DNA of 64,000 nucleotides from Deltaproteobacteria bacterium (GCA_003235365.1 QJWJ01000209.1:1-64000); one strand, 5' to 3'; counted from the first letter of the stretch, positions 45,241 to 54,759 are shown. Notes: a model not told the origin generated them from the letters alone. Translations and numbers: made by a program.

Positions 45241-46185
45241 TCAACGATCGTCGCTCTCGTCACTGCCCGCACTGGGCGCGGCAGAAGCCAAGCTCAAGAA
45301 CACGTCCTCCAGCGACGGGCGACCGATCGAAAAGCGGGCGATGCGACAGACCCCGAGCAGGTCTGAAACGACCTGTTGAGGGTCCTGTCCCGGCGCCAAC
45401 GACAGCATCGCGCGCGCACCGCGCTGGGTGACGGCAGTAACCCCCCGGAGCGAGATCCCGGCCAGCTCTGTCGGGGTTGCCAGCTCCACGACGACGCCAT
45501 CGGTCTGCCCCCCGAGCGCATCTCGCGATGCATCCAGCACTTTACGTCCACGATGAAACATCAGGAAGTGATCGCACAGGTCTTCCGCGGCGCTCATGTC
45601 GTGGGTCGAGAACACCAGCGTCTTTCCCATGTCCGTCAGGTGGACGATGGCGCTGCGCAGGGTTTGTCGACTGAGCGGGTCGAGCCCGCTGAACGGCTCG
45701 TCGAGAATCAGCAGCTCGGGATCGTGCAGCACCGTTGCGACGAACTGAATCTTCTGCGCCGTGCCCTTGCTCAACGCGCGGATCTTGTGCCGTTTGAAGC
45801 GGCCGATCTCCAAGCGCTGCAACCAGTCGTCAATCGAACGCTCCGTCGGCTCCGCACCTTTGAGCTTCGCGTAGTACCGCAACAGGTCGATGACGCGCAT
45901 CTCACGGTACAGGCCGCGTTCCTCTGGCAGGTAGCCGATGCGCTCCGATGTAATCGTCCCCGGCGATTCACCGAGAACACGAACGCTGCCCGCGTCGGCG
46001 TGAAACAGACCGAGCATCAACCGCAGCGCCGTGGTCTTGCCACTCCCGTTGGGTCCGAGCATTCCCAAACGCGCACCCGGTCGCACGACGAAACTCACAC
46101 CGTCCAGTGCCCGCACTTTCGCAAAATCCTTACTCACCCGCTCGAAACGAATCGCCTGCCTCTCGTCGGGCATGTCGAAGAGCAT
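45241..46185 (-). CDS. ABC transporter ATP-binding protein (NatA-like)
   Basis: A 314-residue ABC ATPase: Walker A GPNGSGKTT (44-52), signature variant LSKGTAQ, Walker B LLILDEPFSGLD and H-loop STHDM. The C-terminal extension after about residue 225 is typical of the NatA/DrrA export group. The likely partner is the ABC-2 permease at 46796, which lies on the opposite strand with a HiPIP gene between. An alternative start is at 46173. Confidence 0.9.
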   Translation of the reverse strand: MLFDMPDERQAIRFERVSKDFAKVRALDGVSFVVRPGARLGMLGPNGSGKTTALRLMLGLFHADAGSVRVLGESPGTITSERIGYLPEERGLYREMRVIDLLRYYAKLKGAEPTERSIDDWLQRLEIGRFKRHKIRALSKGTAQKIQFVATVLHDPELLILDEPFSGLDPLSRQTLRSAIVHLTDMGKTLVFSTHDMSAAEDLCDHFLMFHRGRKVLDASRDALGGQTDGVVVELATPTELAGISLRGVTAVTQRGARAMLSLAPGQDPQQVVSDLLGVCRIARFSIGRPSLEDVFLSLASAAPSAGSDESDDR

Positions 46186-46297
46186 ACACGAAGCGCCGTC
46201 CCCCCTCCCCAACTCTCAGGCCGAGAAGCTCGCTCCTGTGGAGGGCAGGCGAAACTTGGACCACCCGCCGGGCGCCTCGACGGATTAGGCTCGCCGC

Positions 46298-46684
46298 ATG
46301 CCCCCCAAGCACGGACGGCACTCGCTCCACCAACCGCCGACCACGGATGTCGCAACGGCCCCCGCAAACGATCGAGCCATGGGTCGACGCGCATGGCTAC
46401 TCGGCTCACTGCCTCTCGTTGCAGGTATCCCCATCGTGCAAGCAGTCACGGGTTGTTCCAAGCCCCCACCGAACTGCATGGACGGCGCAACGCTTTCCGC
46501 CGAAGAACTCGAGCAGCGCGCGAAGATTGGATACACCGAGCGGGCACCGAAAGCGGACCTGACCTGCGTTCGCTGCGCACAGTACGTCCCTGCCCAAGCG
46601 GGCGACTGCGGAACCTGTCGAGTCATGCCCGGCCCCACCAATCCCCAGGGTTACTGCAAGCTGTTCCAACCCAATGCGAGCTGA
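46298..46684 (+). CDS. high-potential iron-sulfur protein, exported lipoprotein
   Basis: A 128-residue small electron carrier. The twin-arginine-like GRRAWLLG and hydrophobic segment, followed by the lipobox VTGC (Cys53), suggest Tat export and lipidation. Cluster ligands are Cys90, Cys93, Cys107 and Cys120, matching the HiPIP pattern CxxC ... CxxxPG ... QGYC; Cys104 is an extra cysteine. HiPIPs carry one [4Fe-4S](3+/2+) cluster and pass electrons in the periplasm. An internal ATG at 46379 would also keep the signal. Confidence 0.83.
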   Translation: MPPKHGRHSLHQPPTTDVATAPANDRAMGRRAWLLGSLPLVAGIPIVQAVTGCSKPPPNCMDGATLSAEELEQRAKIGYTERAPKADLTCVRCAQYVPAQAGDCGTCRVMPGPTNPQGYCKLFQPNAS

Positions 46685-46795
46685 GACGGTCACCGTGAAC
46701 GCCTGGTCGCACCGAGCCCCACACCATTCGTCAGCCGCTCGGCCCAGTGGCCAGCGATCACGCGACGGCTCGGTGCCGGGGTTGTTTGGGCGGAC

Positions 46796-48133
46796 GTGAC
46801 GAAGGACGCTCGCGGGGTGGTTAGTGCCGTTGCATGGCCCAAGGTCTGGGCGGTCGCGTCGCGCGAGTACACAGCCACGGTTCGCACCAAAGCATTCCTG
46901 ATAGCGATCGTCTTGATGCCCATCCTGGCAGTCTCGGGCGTATTGCTGCCAATGCTGGCGAGCCACCTCGGGCCAAACGAAACCCGAACCTGCGCCGTCA
47001 TCGACGAAACTGGCGTCGTGCTTTCCGCGCTGCAGTTGCGCCTCACCGACGACGCCCGAAGCCCCCGGGAACGCCCGGGCTCGACGCCGCTCGACGTCGA
47101 AGGCACGCCCACAATCGCGCTGGTCGACGCTGGCCGAGCGGCATCTGATGCGACGTTGCTTCAGCTATCCAACCGGGTGCGCTCAGGTGAACTGTTCGCC
47201 TTCGTCCACATTCCGACGGCGGTACTCGATCCAGGCAGCGACGCACGCGTCGTGTACACCTCCAACACTCCGAGTGGTCGCAGTGTGAGGCGCTGGCTGG
47301 TCGAATCGATCGAAGCGGAGGTTCACCGACGGCGATTGATGGCTTTGGGAGTCGATCCCCAGAGCATTCGACGAGCGCAAATGCCGTTGCGTGTCGAGGA
47401 CGGCACCCTCGCCAGCATTCCCGGACGAGAGTCCGCGCCTACCCCGGACCCGCTGCGTGACGTGGGCGTGCCTTTGAGCGCCGCGATGTTGCTGTTCATG
47501 TCACTGATGCTCGGCGCTACGCCGTTGATGCAAAGCACACTCGAAGAGAAGATGTACCGAATCGCCGAGGTGCTGGTTTCGAGCGTCGCGCCGTTGCCAT
47601 TGATGCTCGGCAAGCTCATCGGTGCTGCGCTCGTGTCGTACACCATCCTCGGGCTGTACCTGGGCGGCGGTTTACTTGTCGCCAGCCAGTTCGCGACCGA
47701 ACCGCTGATCACGTGGTCCCAACTGGCACTCGTCGCTCTCTTTCAAGGCATCGCCTTCGTGACCTATGGATCGATCTTCCTGGCCGTGGGCAGCGCCTGC
47801 AACGACCTGAAGGAAACGCAGTCGTTGATGGTCCCGGTAGTGTCTTTGATCAGCATGCCACTGCTGTTGCTGGCGTTCGTCATGGACGACCCCAACGGGG
47901 TGGTGTCCACGTGGCTGAGCTTCGTCCCGTTCTTCACACCGCCGCTCATGTTGTTGCGGGCCCTGATCCCGCCGGGTGCTGCGCCGTGGCAGATTGTCGT
48001 CGGCACCGTCGGCAGCGTGTCGACGGCCCTGCTGTGTCTGTATGCGTCGAGTCGAATCTTTCGGATTGGCTTGTTGTCCCAAGGAAGCGCCCCGAGCTAT
48101 CGCCAACTCTGGCATTGGATTCGGAGCGCATGA
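46796..48133 (+). CDS. ABC-2 type permease (NatB-like)
   Basis: A 445-residue membrane protein of the ABC-2/NatB family with a GTG start at 46796. It has an N-terminal transmembrane helix (AFLIAIVLMPILAVSGVLLP), a large extracytoplasmic domain (about 60-220) and five further C-terminal helices, with PLMQSTLEEKMYRIAEVLVSSV in the conserved coupling position. It presumably works with the NatA-like ATPase at 45241. It overlaps the downstream methyltransferase gene by 4 bp. Confidence 0.88.
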   Translation: MTKDARGVVSAVAWPKVWAVASREYTATVRTKAFLIAIVLMPILAVSGVLLPMLASHLGPNETRTCAVIDETGVVLSALQLRLTDDARSPRERPGSTPLDVEGTPTIALVDAGRAASDATLLQLSNRVRSGELFAFVHIPTAVLDPGSDARVVYTSNTPSGRSVRRWLVESIEAEVHRRRLMALGVDPQSIRRAQMPLRVEDGTLASIPGRESAPTPDPLRDVGVPLSAAMLLFMSLMLGATPLMQSTLEEKMYRIAEVLVSSVAPLPLMLGKLIGAALVSYTILGLYLGGGLLVASQFATEPLITWSQLALVALFQGIAFVTYGSIFLAVGSACNDLKETQSLMVPVVSLISMPLLLLAFVMDDPNGVVSTWLSFVPFFTPPLMLLRALIPPGAAPWQIVVGTVGSVSTALLCLYASSRIFRIGLLSQGSAPSYRQLWHWIRSA

Positions 48134-49431
48134 CCCAGCTGGCCATCGAGCGTTGCATCCCAGGCGGAGACGGCATGGGCCGCATGCCGGACGGGCGAGT
48201 CGTGTTCGTCGAAGGCGCATTTCCCGGCGACGTGGTCGAGCTGCTCGAGACTTCCGAACACCGGGGCTACGTACGAGCAACACGCTGGCTGCTGTCGACA
48301 CCGGCGCCATCGCGACGCCCCCCACCGTGCCACTTCGCCGATCGTTGTGGGGGGTGCGATTGGATGACGGTGAGTGAGCCCGTTCAGGCGGAGCTGAAGT
48401 TGAAACTCGCGGAGGACGCACTGCGACGAACCGGAAAGCTCACCACACTCGGCGACGCGTGGGGTCTTCATCAGGGATCGGCGCTGGGCTACCGAAGCCG
48501 ACTTCGCCTGCACCTCGACGCCGAGGGGCAGCTCGGCCTGCACGCACGTGGCAGCCACCAGGTCGTGCCGATCACGCGCTGTATCGTATCCAGCGACCGA
48601 GTGAACGCCGCGCTGCGGACGCTGCGCGATGAGTTCGAAGCCGTGGAACCACGCCATCGCCAAGCGTTCGCCGGGCGCTTTTCCGGTCTGGAGCTCCGCT
48701 GCCTGGCCGCGCGAGACGAACTGTTCGTTCATCGTCGAGAGGGTCGAACACCCAAGAGGCACGCCGACGGCGACGTGCTGCTGGCTCGCCTCGACGTCAA
48801 GTTCGAAACACTGATCGAAGGGAAACGGGCACGCCCATCGCAGCACCAGCCGCTCGCACTCGATCTCACCGGCGAGACGGTGCCGGACGTCAGCCTGGTG
48901 GCGACACCCGGCACGTTCACCCAAGTCAATTGGGAGATCAACGCTGCCATCGTCCAGTCGTTGGTTGACGGCTGCAAGCACCGGAACATCACGTCGTTCG
49001 TCGACTTGTTCTGCGGCATCGGCAACTTCACGGTGCCACTGTTGGCGGCGGGGTTACCGGGACTCGGTGTCGAGAACAACGCCGGATCCATCGAGTGCGC
49101 CCGCTCCGCAGCGCAGCGATACGGCGGGAGCGTCGAATTCGAGGTGTCGAACGTCGCCATTGCCGCGAATCGATTGGCACGGCAGGGTCGGCGTTTCGAC
49201 CTCGTCGTCGTCGACCCACCCCGTGCGGGACTGCGAGACGCCGTCGACGATATCGCGACGCTGTGCGCGGGCTACATCTTCTACTGCGCGTGTGATCCCG
49301 TCAGCTTCGCAAGAGACCTACATCGCCTGACCCGACTGGGTTTCGAGCTTCAACGGCTGGAAGCCTTCGACATGTTTCCGCAGACACATCACGTCGAGCT
49401 GGTCGCCTGGCTTCGCAAGAACCGAAGCTGA
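48130..49431 (+). CDS. 23S rRNA/tRNA uracil-C5 methyltransferase (RumA/RlmD type)
   Basis: A 433-residue SAM-dependent methyltransferase with an N-terminal TRAM-like OB fold. [4Fe-4S] ligands are Cys67, Cys73, Cys76 (CHFADRCGGC) and Cys151. The SAM site is VDLFCGIGNFTVPLL, DPPRAG marks motif IV, the nucleophile is in YCACDPVSFARDL, and the catalytic base is in THHVELVAWL. It is of the RumA/RlmD-TrmA family; which uridine it modifies cannot be told. Its ATG lies inside the stop of the ABC permease. Confidence 0.92.
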   Translation: MTQLAIERCIPGGDGMGRMPDGRVVFVEGAFPGDVVELLETSEHRGYVRATRWLLSTPAPSRRPPPCHFADRCGGCDWMTVSEPVQAELKLKLAEDALRRTGKLTTLGDAWGLHQGSALGYRSRLRLHLDAEGQLGLHARGSHQVVPITRCIVSSDRVNAALRTLRDEFEAVEPRHRQAFAGRFSGLELRCLAARDELFVHRREGRTPKRHADGDVLLARLDVKFETLIEGKRARPSQHQPLALDLTGETVPDVSLVATPGTFTQVNWEINAAIVQSLVDGCKHRNITSFVDLFCGIGNFTVPLLAAGLPGLGVENNAGSIECARSAAQRYGGSVEFEVSNVAIAANRLARQGRRFDLVVVDPPRAGLRDAVDDIATLCAGYIFYCACDPVSFARDLHRLTRLGFELQRLEAFDMFPQTHHVELVAWLRKNRS

Positions 49432-49515
49432 AGCCGAGACCCAGCACACCTCCGAACCACGTCCCGGTGCCGAGCATCCTTGACACCTTCGCCGCGGCAC
49501 TTAGAACACCAGCTG

Positions 49516-50109
49516 ATGCGAGTCCCCTCCGCGGTTGTTGGAATGTGCATGGCCTGCAACGCGCCGACCAATGCGCTTGCTCCCGGCACTCAGAAATCTG
49601 AGTCGGCCGCGAGCGATCCCGCGACCATTCGGCCCCAAACGGCCAAAGAAACGTCCAGCGAAAACGGCGAGCTAGCGCCGGGCACGCCGGCTCCCGACGT
49701 CTCGCTCATTCTGCACCACGGCAAACAGCTGAAGCTCTCCGAGCTACGCGGAAAGCGGGTGGTGCTTTTTTTCTACCCGATGGACGACACGCCCGGGTGC
49801 CGCGCCGAAGCCCAGGGCTTCCGTGATCACTTCGCGCAGTTCCAAGACCGGGATGCCGTGATTCTGGGAGTGTCGCTCCAGAGCGCGGAGTCGCACAAGG
49901 CATTCATCAAGAAAGAACGGCTTCCGTACGATCTCGTCGTGGACGATCGAGCCCTGGTATCAGCGGCGTTCGGCGTGCCCGTGCACGGCCAGGTCACTGC
50001 ACGCCAGACCTTCCTGCTGGACGAAAACGGGGCAATCTCCCACGTTTGGCGCAAGGTCGCGCCGCGCTCCCACGCCACCCAGGTGCTCGCGGCGCTGGGT
50101 GGCAACTGA
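49516..50109 (+). CDS. peroxiredoxin (Bcp-like, apparent 1-Cys)
   Basis: A 197-residue AhpC/TSA-family peroxidase with a short N-terminal hydrophobic stretch containing possible lipobox cysteines (VVGMCMAC) and a Ser/Pro/Glu linker. The peroxidatic Cys95 lies in FYPMDDTPGC, the PxxxTxxC-type environment of Bcp/PrxQ. The resolving Cys usually five residues later is absent, so it would need an external thiol. Export would place it in the periplasm. Confidence 0.86.
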   Translation: MRVPSAVVGMCMACNAPTNALAPGTQKSESAASDPATIRPQTAKETSSENGELAPGTPAPDVSLILHHGKQLKLSELRGKRVVLFFYPMDDTPGCRAEAQGFRDHFAQFQDRDAVILGVSLQSAESHKAFIKKERLPYDLVVDDRALVSAAFGVPVHGQVTARQTFLLDENGAISHVWRKVAPRSHATQVLAALGGN

Positions 50110-50154
50110 CCTGGTCACACGACGACCAAACGACGGGGCACCGGACTGCGCAGC

Positions 50155-51876
50155 TCAGCCCTGCGGGGCGCCGACGCGCTGGCGAACGATGGCCGCCACG
50201 TCCACCCCCTCGTGCTTGTGGCGGAGCTGGAAGTAGACCCGAAACTGAATGAACGTGAGCAACGGTGTAACCGCCGCGGAAAACATCGGCGCCCACACCG
50301 CCGCAAGCGCTGCCCCCAGGAAGGGAACGAACCCCAAGACGACGCTCACCACGACGTTGATCACACCGGCAGCAATGCCCGCGATCAATGCGGGGACGAT
50401 GGCAAACGCCCAATCCTTGGACGCCAAGTCGTAGCTACGCTTGTTGACGTCGAACCCTCGCACATCCTCGATCATGTAGACGGGCAACAAGAACAAGCCA
50501 AACAGGATGACGGTGATCAGACAGCCTATTGAGGAGATCAGCGCGGGAACGATCAACCCGATGAGCCAGGGGAACATCCTTCCCAACTGAAGCTTCCATA
50601 CCGTCGGCGCATCAACGTTCATTCCAGCCGCCAACCGCATTGCGTACTCCGCTTGGGCACCGAGCCCGAACACCATGTACAGCACCCAGTAACCCAAGCC
50701 CCCTACCAACGCCAACAGCCAACCGACCAGAGGGATGTAGGCCGATACCGCATTGAGCAGACCCAGGGGAAGCGCCAAGATCCCGAGCACCTTCGTCGCC
50801 TCGGCGAGGTGCGGCATGTACGCCTCGACACAGGATTTGAGGAACCCGATGGGGTCGGTACTGCCGGAAGGCGCCGCGACGAGCGGACCACCGGCTGCGG
50901 CAGTGGGTGCACCCGGACCGGGAGGGTATCCGCCCGGCCCTCCCCCACCTGGAGGCGCGCCTGCAGGAGCGAATCCGCCCGGCATCGGGGCGGCGGCCCC
51001 AGGGGGCGGATAGCCGATGGGTGACGCCGGCTGGGCGTATGCCCCCCCGTGCGGAACTCCCGGGGGACCCGCGTGCGGCGCGTAGCCGTGCGGTGGCTGA
51101 CCGGGCGCGTGAGGCATGCCTGGCTGCGCAGCGGCCCCGGGCGGGCCCCCGCCATAACCTCCGGGCTGGGGAGCACCAGGATAGCCGGGCTGCTGCGGCA
51201 CCCCGTACCCGCCACCGGGCGGTGGACCGTAGCCACCGGCGGCGCCATAGGCCCCCTGCGGGTTGCCGTAGCCAGGCGGGGGGTACCCCGGTGGGGGAAC
51301 GGGCTGACCGTATTGAGCGGGGGCGCCATAACCGGGCTGCCCCACGCCGGCTGGGGGTGGGACTGCGCCGGTCGGCGCGGTCATCGGTGGGGGCGGACGG
51401 CTCTCGTGCTGTGCGAGCGCCGCCATGGCCGTGCCCTGCGGAGGCGGAATGTCGACCCTCGGCGCGTTCGGCGCAACTCCGGGGCTGCCGGCCAACGCCG
51501 TTGCGGCCAAGGGATCGTCGCCACCGACGGAGAACTCGGACATCACTACCGTGCCGCGCGGCCCCGTCCTCGCCGCTCCATCGACGGAGATCAGACAAAT
51601 GGCGCTCGACCCGATGCGCACGACGGTGCCCGGGGTCAAGGCGATGGGCTGGGTGATGCGCTGACCGTCGGCGAGGTAACTGCCGTTGGTCGAGCGCAGA
51701 TCGACGTAAGTGACGTGAGTCGGCGTCACGTTGATCTCGGCGTGCTGGCTCGAGGCCTGGGGATCCCCCAACACCACGTGCCCCGCCTCGCGCCCGATCG
51801 TGATCTTCGGCTGGGCGAATTGCCGAACCTCCGGAGCTCGCCCAGCGTACCGGATTTCCAAAGTAATGCTCGCCAT
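50155..51876 (-). CDS. FHA-domain protein with Pro/Gly-rich linker and membrane domain
   Basis: A 573-residue protein in three parts: an FHA domain at 1-100 (ITIGREAGHVVLGDP, SSQHAEI, DLRSTNGSY), a long Pro/Gly/Tyr/Ala low-complexity linker at about 150-345, and a C-terminal polytopic membrane domain with about five helices (LLALVGGLGYWVLYMVFGLG ... IAGIAAGVINVVVSVVLGF). FHA would bind a phosphothreonine partner at the membrane. Similar layouts occur in myxobacteria; the function of the membrane part is unknown. Confidence 0.85.
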   Translation of the reverse strand: MASITLEIRYAGRAPEVRQFAQPKITIGREAGHVVLGDPQASSQHAEINVTPTHVTYVDLRSTNGSYLADGQRITQPIALTPGTVVRIGSSAICLISVDGAARTGPRGTVVMSEFSVGGDDPLAATALAGSPGVAPNAPRVDIPPPQGTAMAALAQHESRPPPPMTAPTGAVPPPAGVGQPGYGAPAQYGQPVPPPGYPPPGYGNPQGAYGAAGGYGPPPGGGYGVPQQPGYPGAPQPGGYGGGPPGAAAQPGMPHAPGQPPHGYAPHAGPPGVPHGGAYAQPASPIGYPPPGAAAPMPGGFAPAGAPPGGGGPGGYPPGPGAPTAAAGGPLVAAPSGSTDPIGFLKSCVEAYMPHLAEATKVLGILALPLGLLNAVSAYIPLVGWLLALVGGLGYWVLYMVFGLGAQAEYAMRLAAGMNVDAPTVWKLQLGRMFPWLIGLIVPALISSIGCLITVILFGLFLLPVYMIEDVRGFDVNKRSYDLASKDWAFAIVPALIAGIAAGVINVVVSVVLGFVPFLGAALAAVWAPMFSAAVTPLLTFIQFRVYFQLRHKHEGVDVAAIVRQRVGAPQG

Positions 51877-52000
51877 CGTGCCCTCTGTCGCCTGGTCTTA
51901 CCCGCCAGGCGACGAAATCCCAAGCCAGATCTTGGCTTCTCTGGGCACGCCCCCGCAAGTGCCCGCAGGTGGTCTCCCAATTGCCGGGTCGTCGGACGAG

Positions 52001-52147
52001 TCAGTGGTCGTGGTGCGATTCGCCGGGGACCATCGCGACTTGGTACACGTGGATCCCCACCAAGATGCAGGTGAGAAACGGGGCGAACGCAAACAGTACT
52101 TGCACGATGAGTCTCCAGCTCCGTCCATCGACGACGGTCGCGGGCAT
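52001..52147 (-). CDS. possible small membrane protein
   Basis: A 48-residue ORF with one clear transmembrane helix (LIVQVLFAFAPFLTCILVGI) and a His-rich C-terminus (GESHHDH). The pattern of a basic start, hydrophobic helix and polar tail is protein-like, and it lies upstream of the FHA membrane gene on the same strand. No ribosome site is obvious. It may be real or chance. Confidence 0.4.
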   Translation of the reverse strand: MPATVVDGRSWRLIVQVLFAFAPFLTCILVGIHVYQVAMVPGESHHDH

Positions 52148-52364
52148 GATGCAGCCGGCCTCCCCAAAGGTCAACCGGCGGCGGGTGCCCAGCACGCCGA
52201 GACGTCGGCAGCCGACGGTAGGGACACCGGCCGAGCAACCGACACGGTCAGGTAATCAACGACATCGCGCTGTGGGGATTCCCGCGCTCGACTTCTTCCA
52301 ACGCCTCAGTGGCTCGATTCCCGTGAACCGAAACATCCGGGTGAACGGCGTGGGGAAACGCCGG

Positions 52365-52910
52365 TCAGATCTGTTGCATGATCAACGCCCAGCGTACCGC
52401 GCGCTTCTTGGCCTGGGGTGTCAGGGCGCATCCCCGTCCCGTCCCATAAGCGGCAAAGACGCGAGCCATACTCGCTTCGCTAGCGCTCTGTGCTCTGCAG
52501 TAGCCCGCTTGGGCCGCAAGCACGCGCATCGTCGCACGCGCACAGAGTCGGGTCGCTTGTAAATCCGCGCCAACCATCAACTCCCACTCTTGTCGGGGAA
52601 CGATTCGACTGACGTGAATCTGTCCCATACATCGCGCCTTACCCAAGTCTTGCGTCCAGCGACTCTTTCCGAGCGCATGGACCTCGTACGCAAATCGGGT
52701 CTCGCCATACCACACGGTCATCGTAGCTGCCGCTAGTGCACGACGCCCGAGGCCCCAGTTGGAGGCGACCTCGGACTCGACGGCAATCGCCTCGGCGATC
52801 GTGTCGAGCCGCGCTCGGTACTGGTCGAAGCTTTCGGGGTTCTGCCCCGGTGGGTACCAAGGCGGCGCGAACTTCAACGCCGCCGCGAGCAAAAGTTCTT
52901 TCAAAGCCAT
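52365..52910 (-). CDS. lytic-transglycosylase-like protein
   Basis: A 181-residue protein with features of the lysozyme/SLT fold: the candidate catalytic Glu70 in WYGETRFAYEVH, a GQIHVS segment in place of GLMQI, and AYGTGRGC in place of AYNxGxG. Four cysteines (RCMG, LCAR, YCRA, GCAL) could form two disulphides, which fits an exported enzyme. The N-terminal hydrophobic part is short. It may act on peptidoglycan; confidence is moderate because the match is by motif shape only. Confidence 0.6.
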   Translation of the reverse strand: MALKELLLAAALKFAPPWYPPGQNPESFDQYRARLDTIAEAIAVESEVASNWGLGRRALAAATMTVWYGETRFAYEVHALGKSRWTQDLGKARCMGQIHVSRIVPRQEWELMVGADLQATRLCARATMRVLAAQAGYCRAQSASEASMARVFAAYGTGRGCALTPQAKKRAVRWALIMQQI

Positions 52911-53299
52911 GAACGCGGGTGGGGTAGTGCGCGCGCCGCCAAAGATCAAATCGGCGCGGTGCGAACGCGGCGCGCAAAAGTCGACCAACGTTCGCCCATT
53001 TTGGAAAGGCCCATCAGTAATTCTCGGTTTTCACGCCACAATCGCTACCTGACCGGCCAGCACAGCACCCATGACGACTTTATAGTCGTGACGGAAACAC
53101 ACCCCGACATTCACTCTCGGCAAGTCTGACACTCGGCCTTTCACAATTGCAAGGCCACCCACCAGAAGCACGTTTACCCAGGAGCGCAGCCGCCCGATTA
53201 CCGTTCGGCGAAACGTCGCAGTGTCGTGCACCGCTCGTGCCTGCAGCCTGCAGGAGGCGCCGCCCCCTTGGTGCAGTCAGCGCCCCCGTATTGCTTGGG
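52911..53299. other. 389-bp interval without a recognised gene
   Basis: No supported coding frame. One perfect hairpin, ACGACT-TTAT-AGTCGT (53074-53089), lies in an AT-richer patch. It may be a terminator or operator. Confidence 0.4.
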
Positions 53300-53995
53300 T
53301 CAGCGGGGCCACCGCACGTGTTCACTCAACGCATCGGGCACGGGCACGCTGCGTGACACGAGCACGCCGTGTGTTTCCACAATCACTGCCAGCACGCTCT
53401 CTTCACCAATCTGCAAAAGGCCCAGTTCGTGATCCTGACCCAACTCAGCCAGAACGCTACCATCGATCCAAAAGTTGAGAACACGTGGCGGCAGTTCGTT
53501 TACCTTCAACAGGGCCGGGACGCCCTCACCGTTCGCCTCCAATTCCAATGCCCCCCCGGCGTCGGGCGACGGCGCTTCCCCGTTCACTTCGAGATGGGGG
53601 GACAGCCTATCGTCCGCCAGGTCGCGTGCAGCGAACGTCGTTTCACCCACGACCAACACCTCGATCGGGTACATCAAGCCATGGCTCTGGCGATGACCCC
53701 GCGACAACCGATCGCTCCCATCACTCAGACGGCCCCAGTACCAACGCACGGGGGAAGAAAAGACGAGACGAAGCTTCCAGCGGTGGTAGCGATTAAAGAT
53801 GAACAGTGAGCCGAGGGTGATGATCCAGTACGGCCACGGGAATCGGAATAGCGCACCAACAGCCGCCACCAAAGCAGCTGCGCCTCCCGGAAGCCACCAG
53901 CCGAGCAGCAGGTGACGGGACCTGGCCTCCGCACGCACCAGTCGAGCGACCCGCGTGAGCAGGGTGGGATCGACCGAGCCGGCGGGCCACGACAT
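53300..53995 (-). CDS. membrane protein of unknown function
   Basis: A 231-residue protein. It starts with a basic amphipathic helix (LLTRVARLVRAEARSRHL), then two close transmembrane segments (LPGGAAALVAAVGALF and WPYWIITLGSLFIF), then a beta-rich soluble domain ending at ALSEHVRWP. No family was recognised. The codon bias is like that of the neighbours and supports a real gene. It is divergent from the DUF924 gene. Confidence 0.62.
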   Translation of the reverse strand: MSWPAGSVDPTLLTRVARLVRAEARSRHLLLGWWLPGGAAALVAAVGALFRFPWPYWIITLGSLFIFNRYHRWKLRLVFSSPVRWYWGRLSDGSDRLSRGHRQSHGLMYPIEVLVVGETTFAARDLADDRLSPHLEVNGEAPSPDAGGALELEANGEGVPALLKVNELPPRVLNFWIDGSVLAELGQDHELGLLQIGEESVLAVIVETHGVLVSRSVPVPDALSEHVRWPR

Positions 53996-54156
53996 TGGTC
54001 GCCACTTACAACCGGCGACGAGGCCGAGCGACATCAAACCGCCGGGCGCTGCGAGAGCGCCCCGGACCGCTGGCCCGGCGGCCCGGAACACGCAATCGAC
54101 GCGGAGCGGCCCGACGTAGGGTTGCAGTGCACTTCGCCATCCCCGATCCTCGGACG

Positions 54157-54759
54157 ATGGATCCCCGAGTCGATCAAATCCTCGAAGAGTGGTTCGGAGA
54201 GCTCGACGCCGATGGCAAAGCGAGTCCAGGGAAGGTCACCCGCTGGTTCGAGAAGGATCCCCGATTCGACGAGCACCTGCGGGTCTCCTACGGCGACTCG
54301 ATTCGCGCGGCCTTGGCTGGCGGACTGAGTGAGTGGGAGTCGGAGCCGCGGCCAACACTCGCGCTGATACTGCTCCTCGACCAGTTCACCAGGAACGTGT
54401 TTCGCGGTACGGGAGAGATGTACGCGGGCGATGAGCGCGCACTGAACATCGCCCAGCGGGCCGTCGACGCCGGTCACGACGCCCAGCTGCCTTGGTGCTT
54501 CCGCCCCTTCGTGTACCTGCCGTTCATGCACGCCGAGTCTCTGGACGCGCAACGAGCGTGCGTCGCCCTGTTCGAGAAGCTCGTGGAGATCGCTCCCGAG
54601 CCTCATCGCTCGGGGTTTGAGAACAACCATCGCTACGCCATGGCTCATCGCGACATCGTCGCCCGCTTCGGTCGGTTCCCGCATCGCAACGCCCTACTCG
54701 GCCGACAGAGCAGCGCGGCCGAGCTGGAGTTCCTCGAACAGCCCGGTTCGTCGTTTTGA
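54157..54759 (+). CDS. DUF924-family protein
   Basis: A 200-residue helical (TPR-like) protein of the DUF924 family. Marks are ILLLDQFTRNVFRGTGEMYAGDERAL near residue 70, PFVYLPFMHAESL near 126, and FENNHRYAMAHRDIVARFGRFPHRNALLGR near 160. The biochemical role is unknown. The start at ATG 54157 fits the family length of about 185-200. Confidence 0.87.
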   Translation: MDPRVDQILEEWFGELDADGKASPGKVTRWFEKDPRFDEHLRVSYGDSIRAALAGGLSEWESEPRPTLALILLLDQFTRNVFRGTGEMYAGDERALNIAQRAVDAGHDAQLPWCFRPFVYLPFMHAESLDAQRACVALFEKLVEIAPEPHRSGFENNHRYAMAHRDIVARFGRFPHRNALLGRQSSAAELEFLEQPGSSF

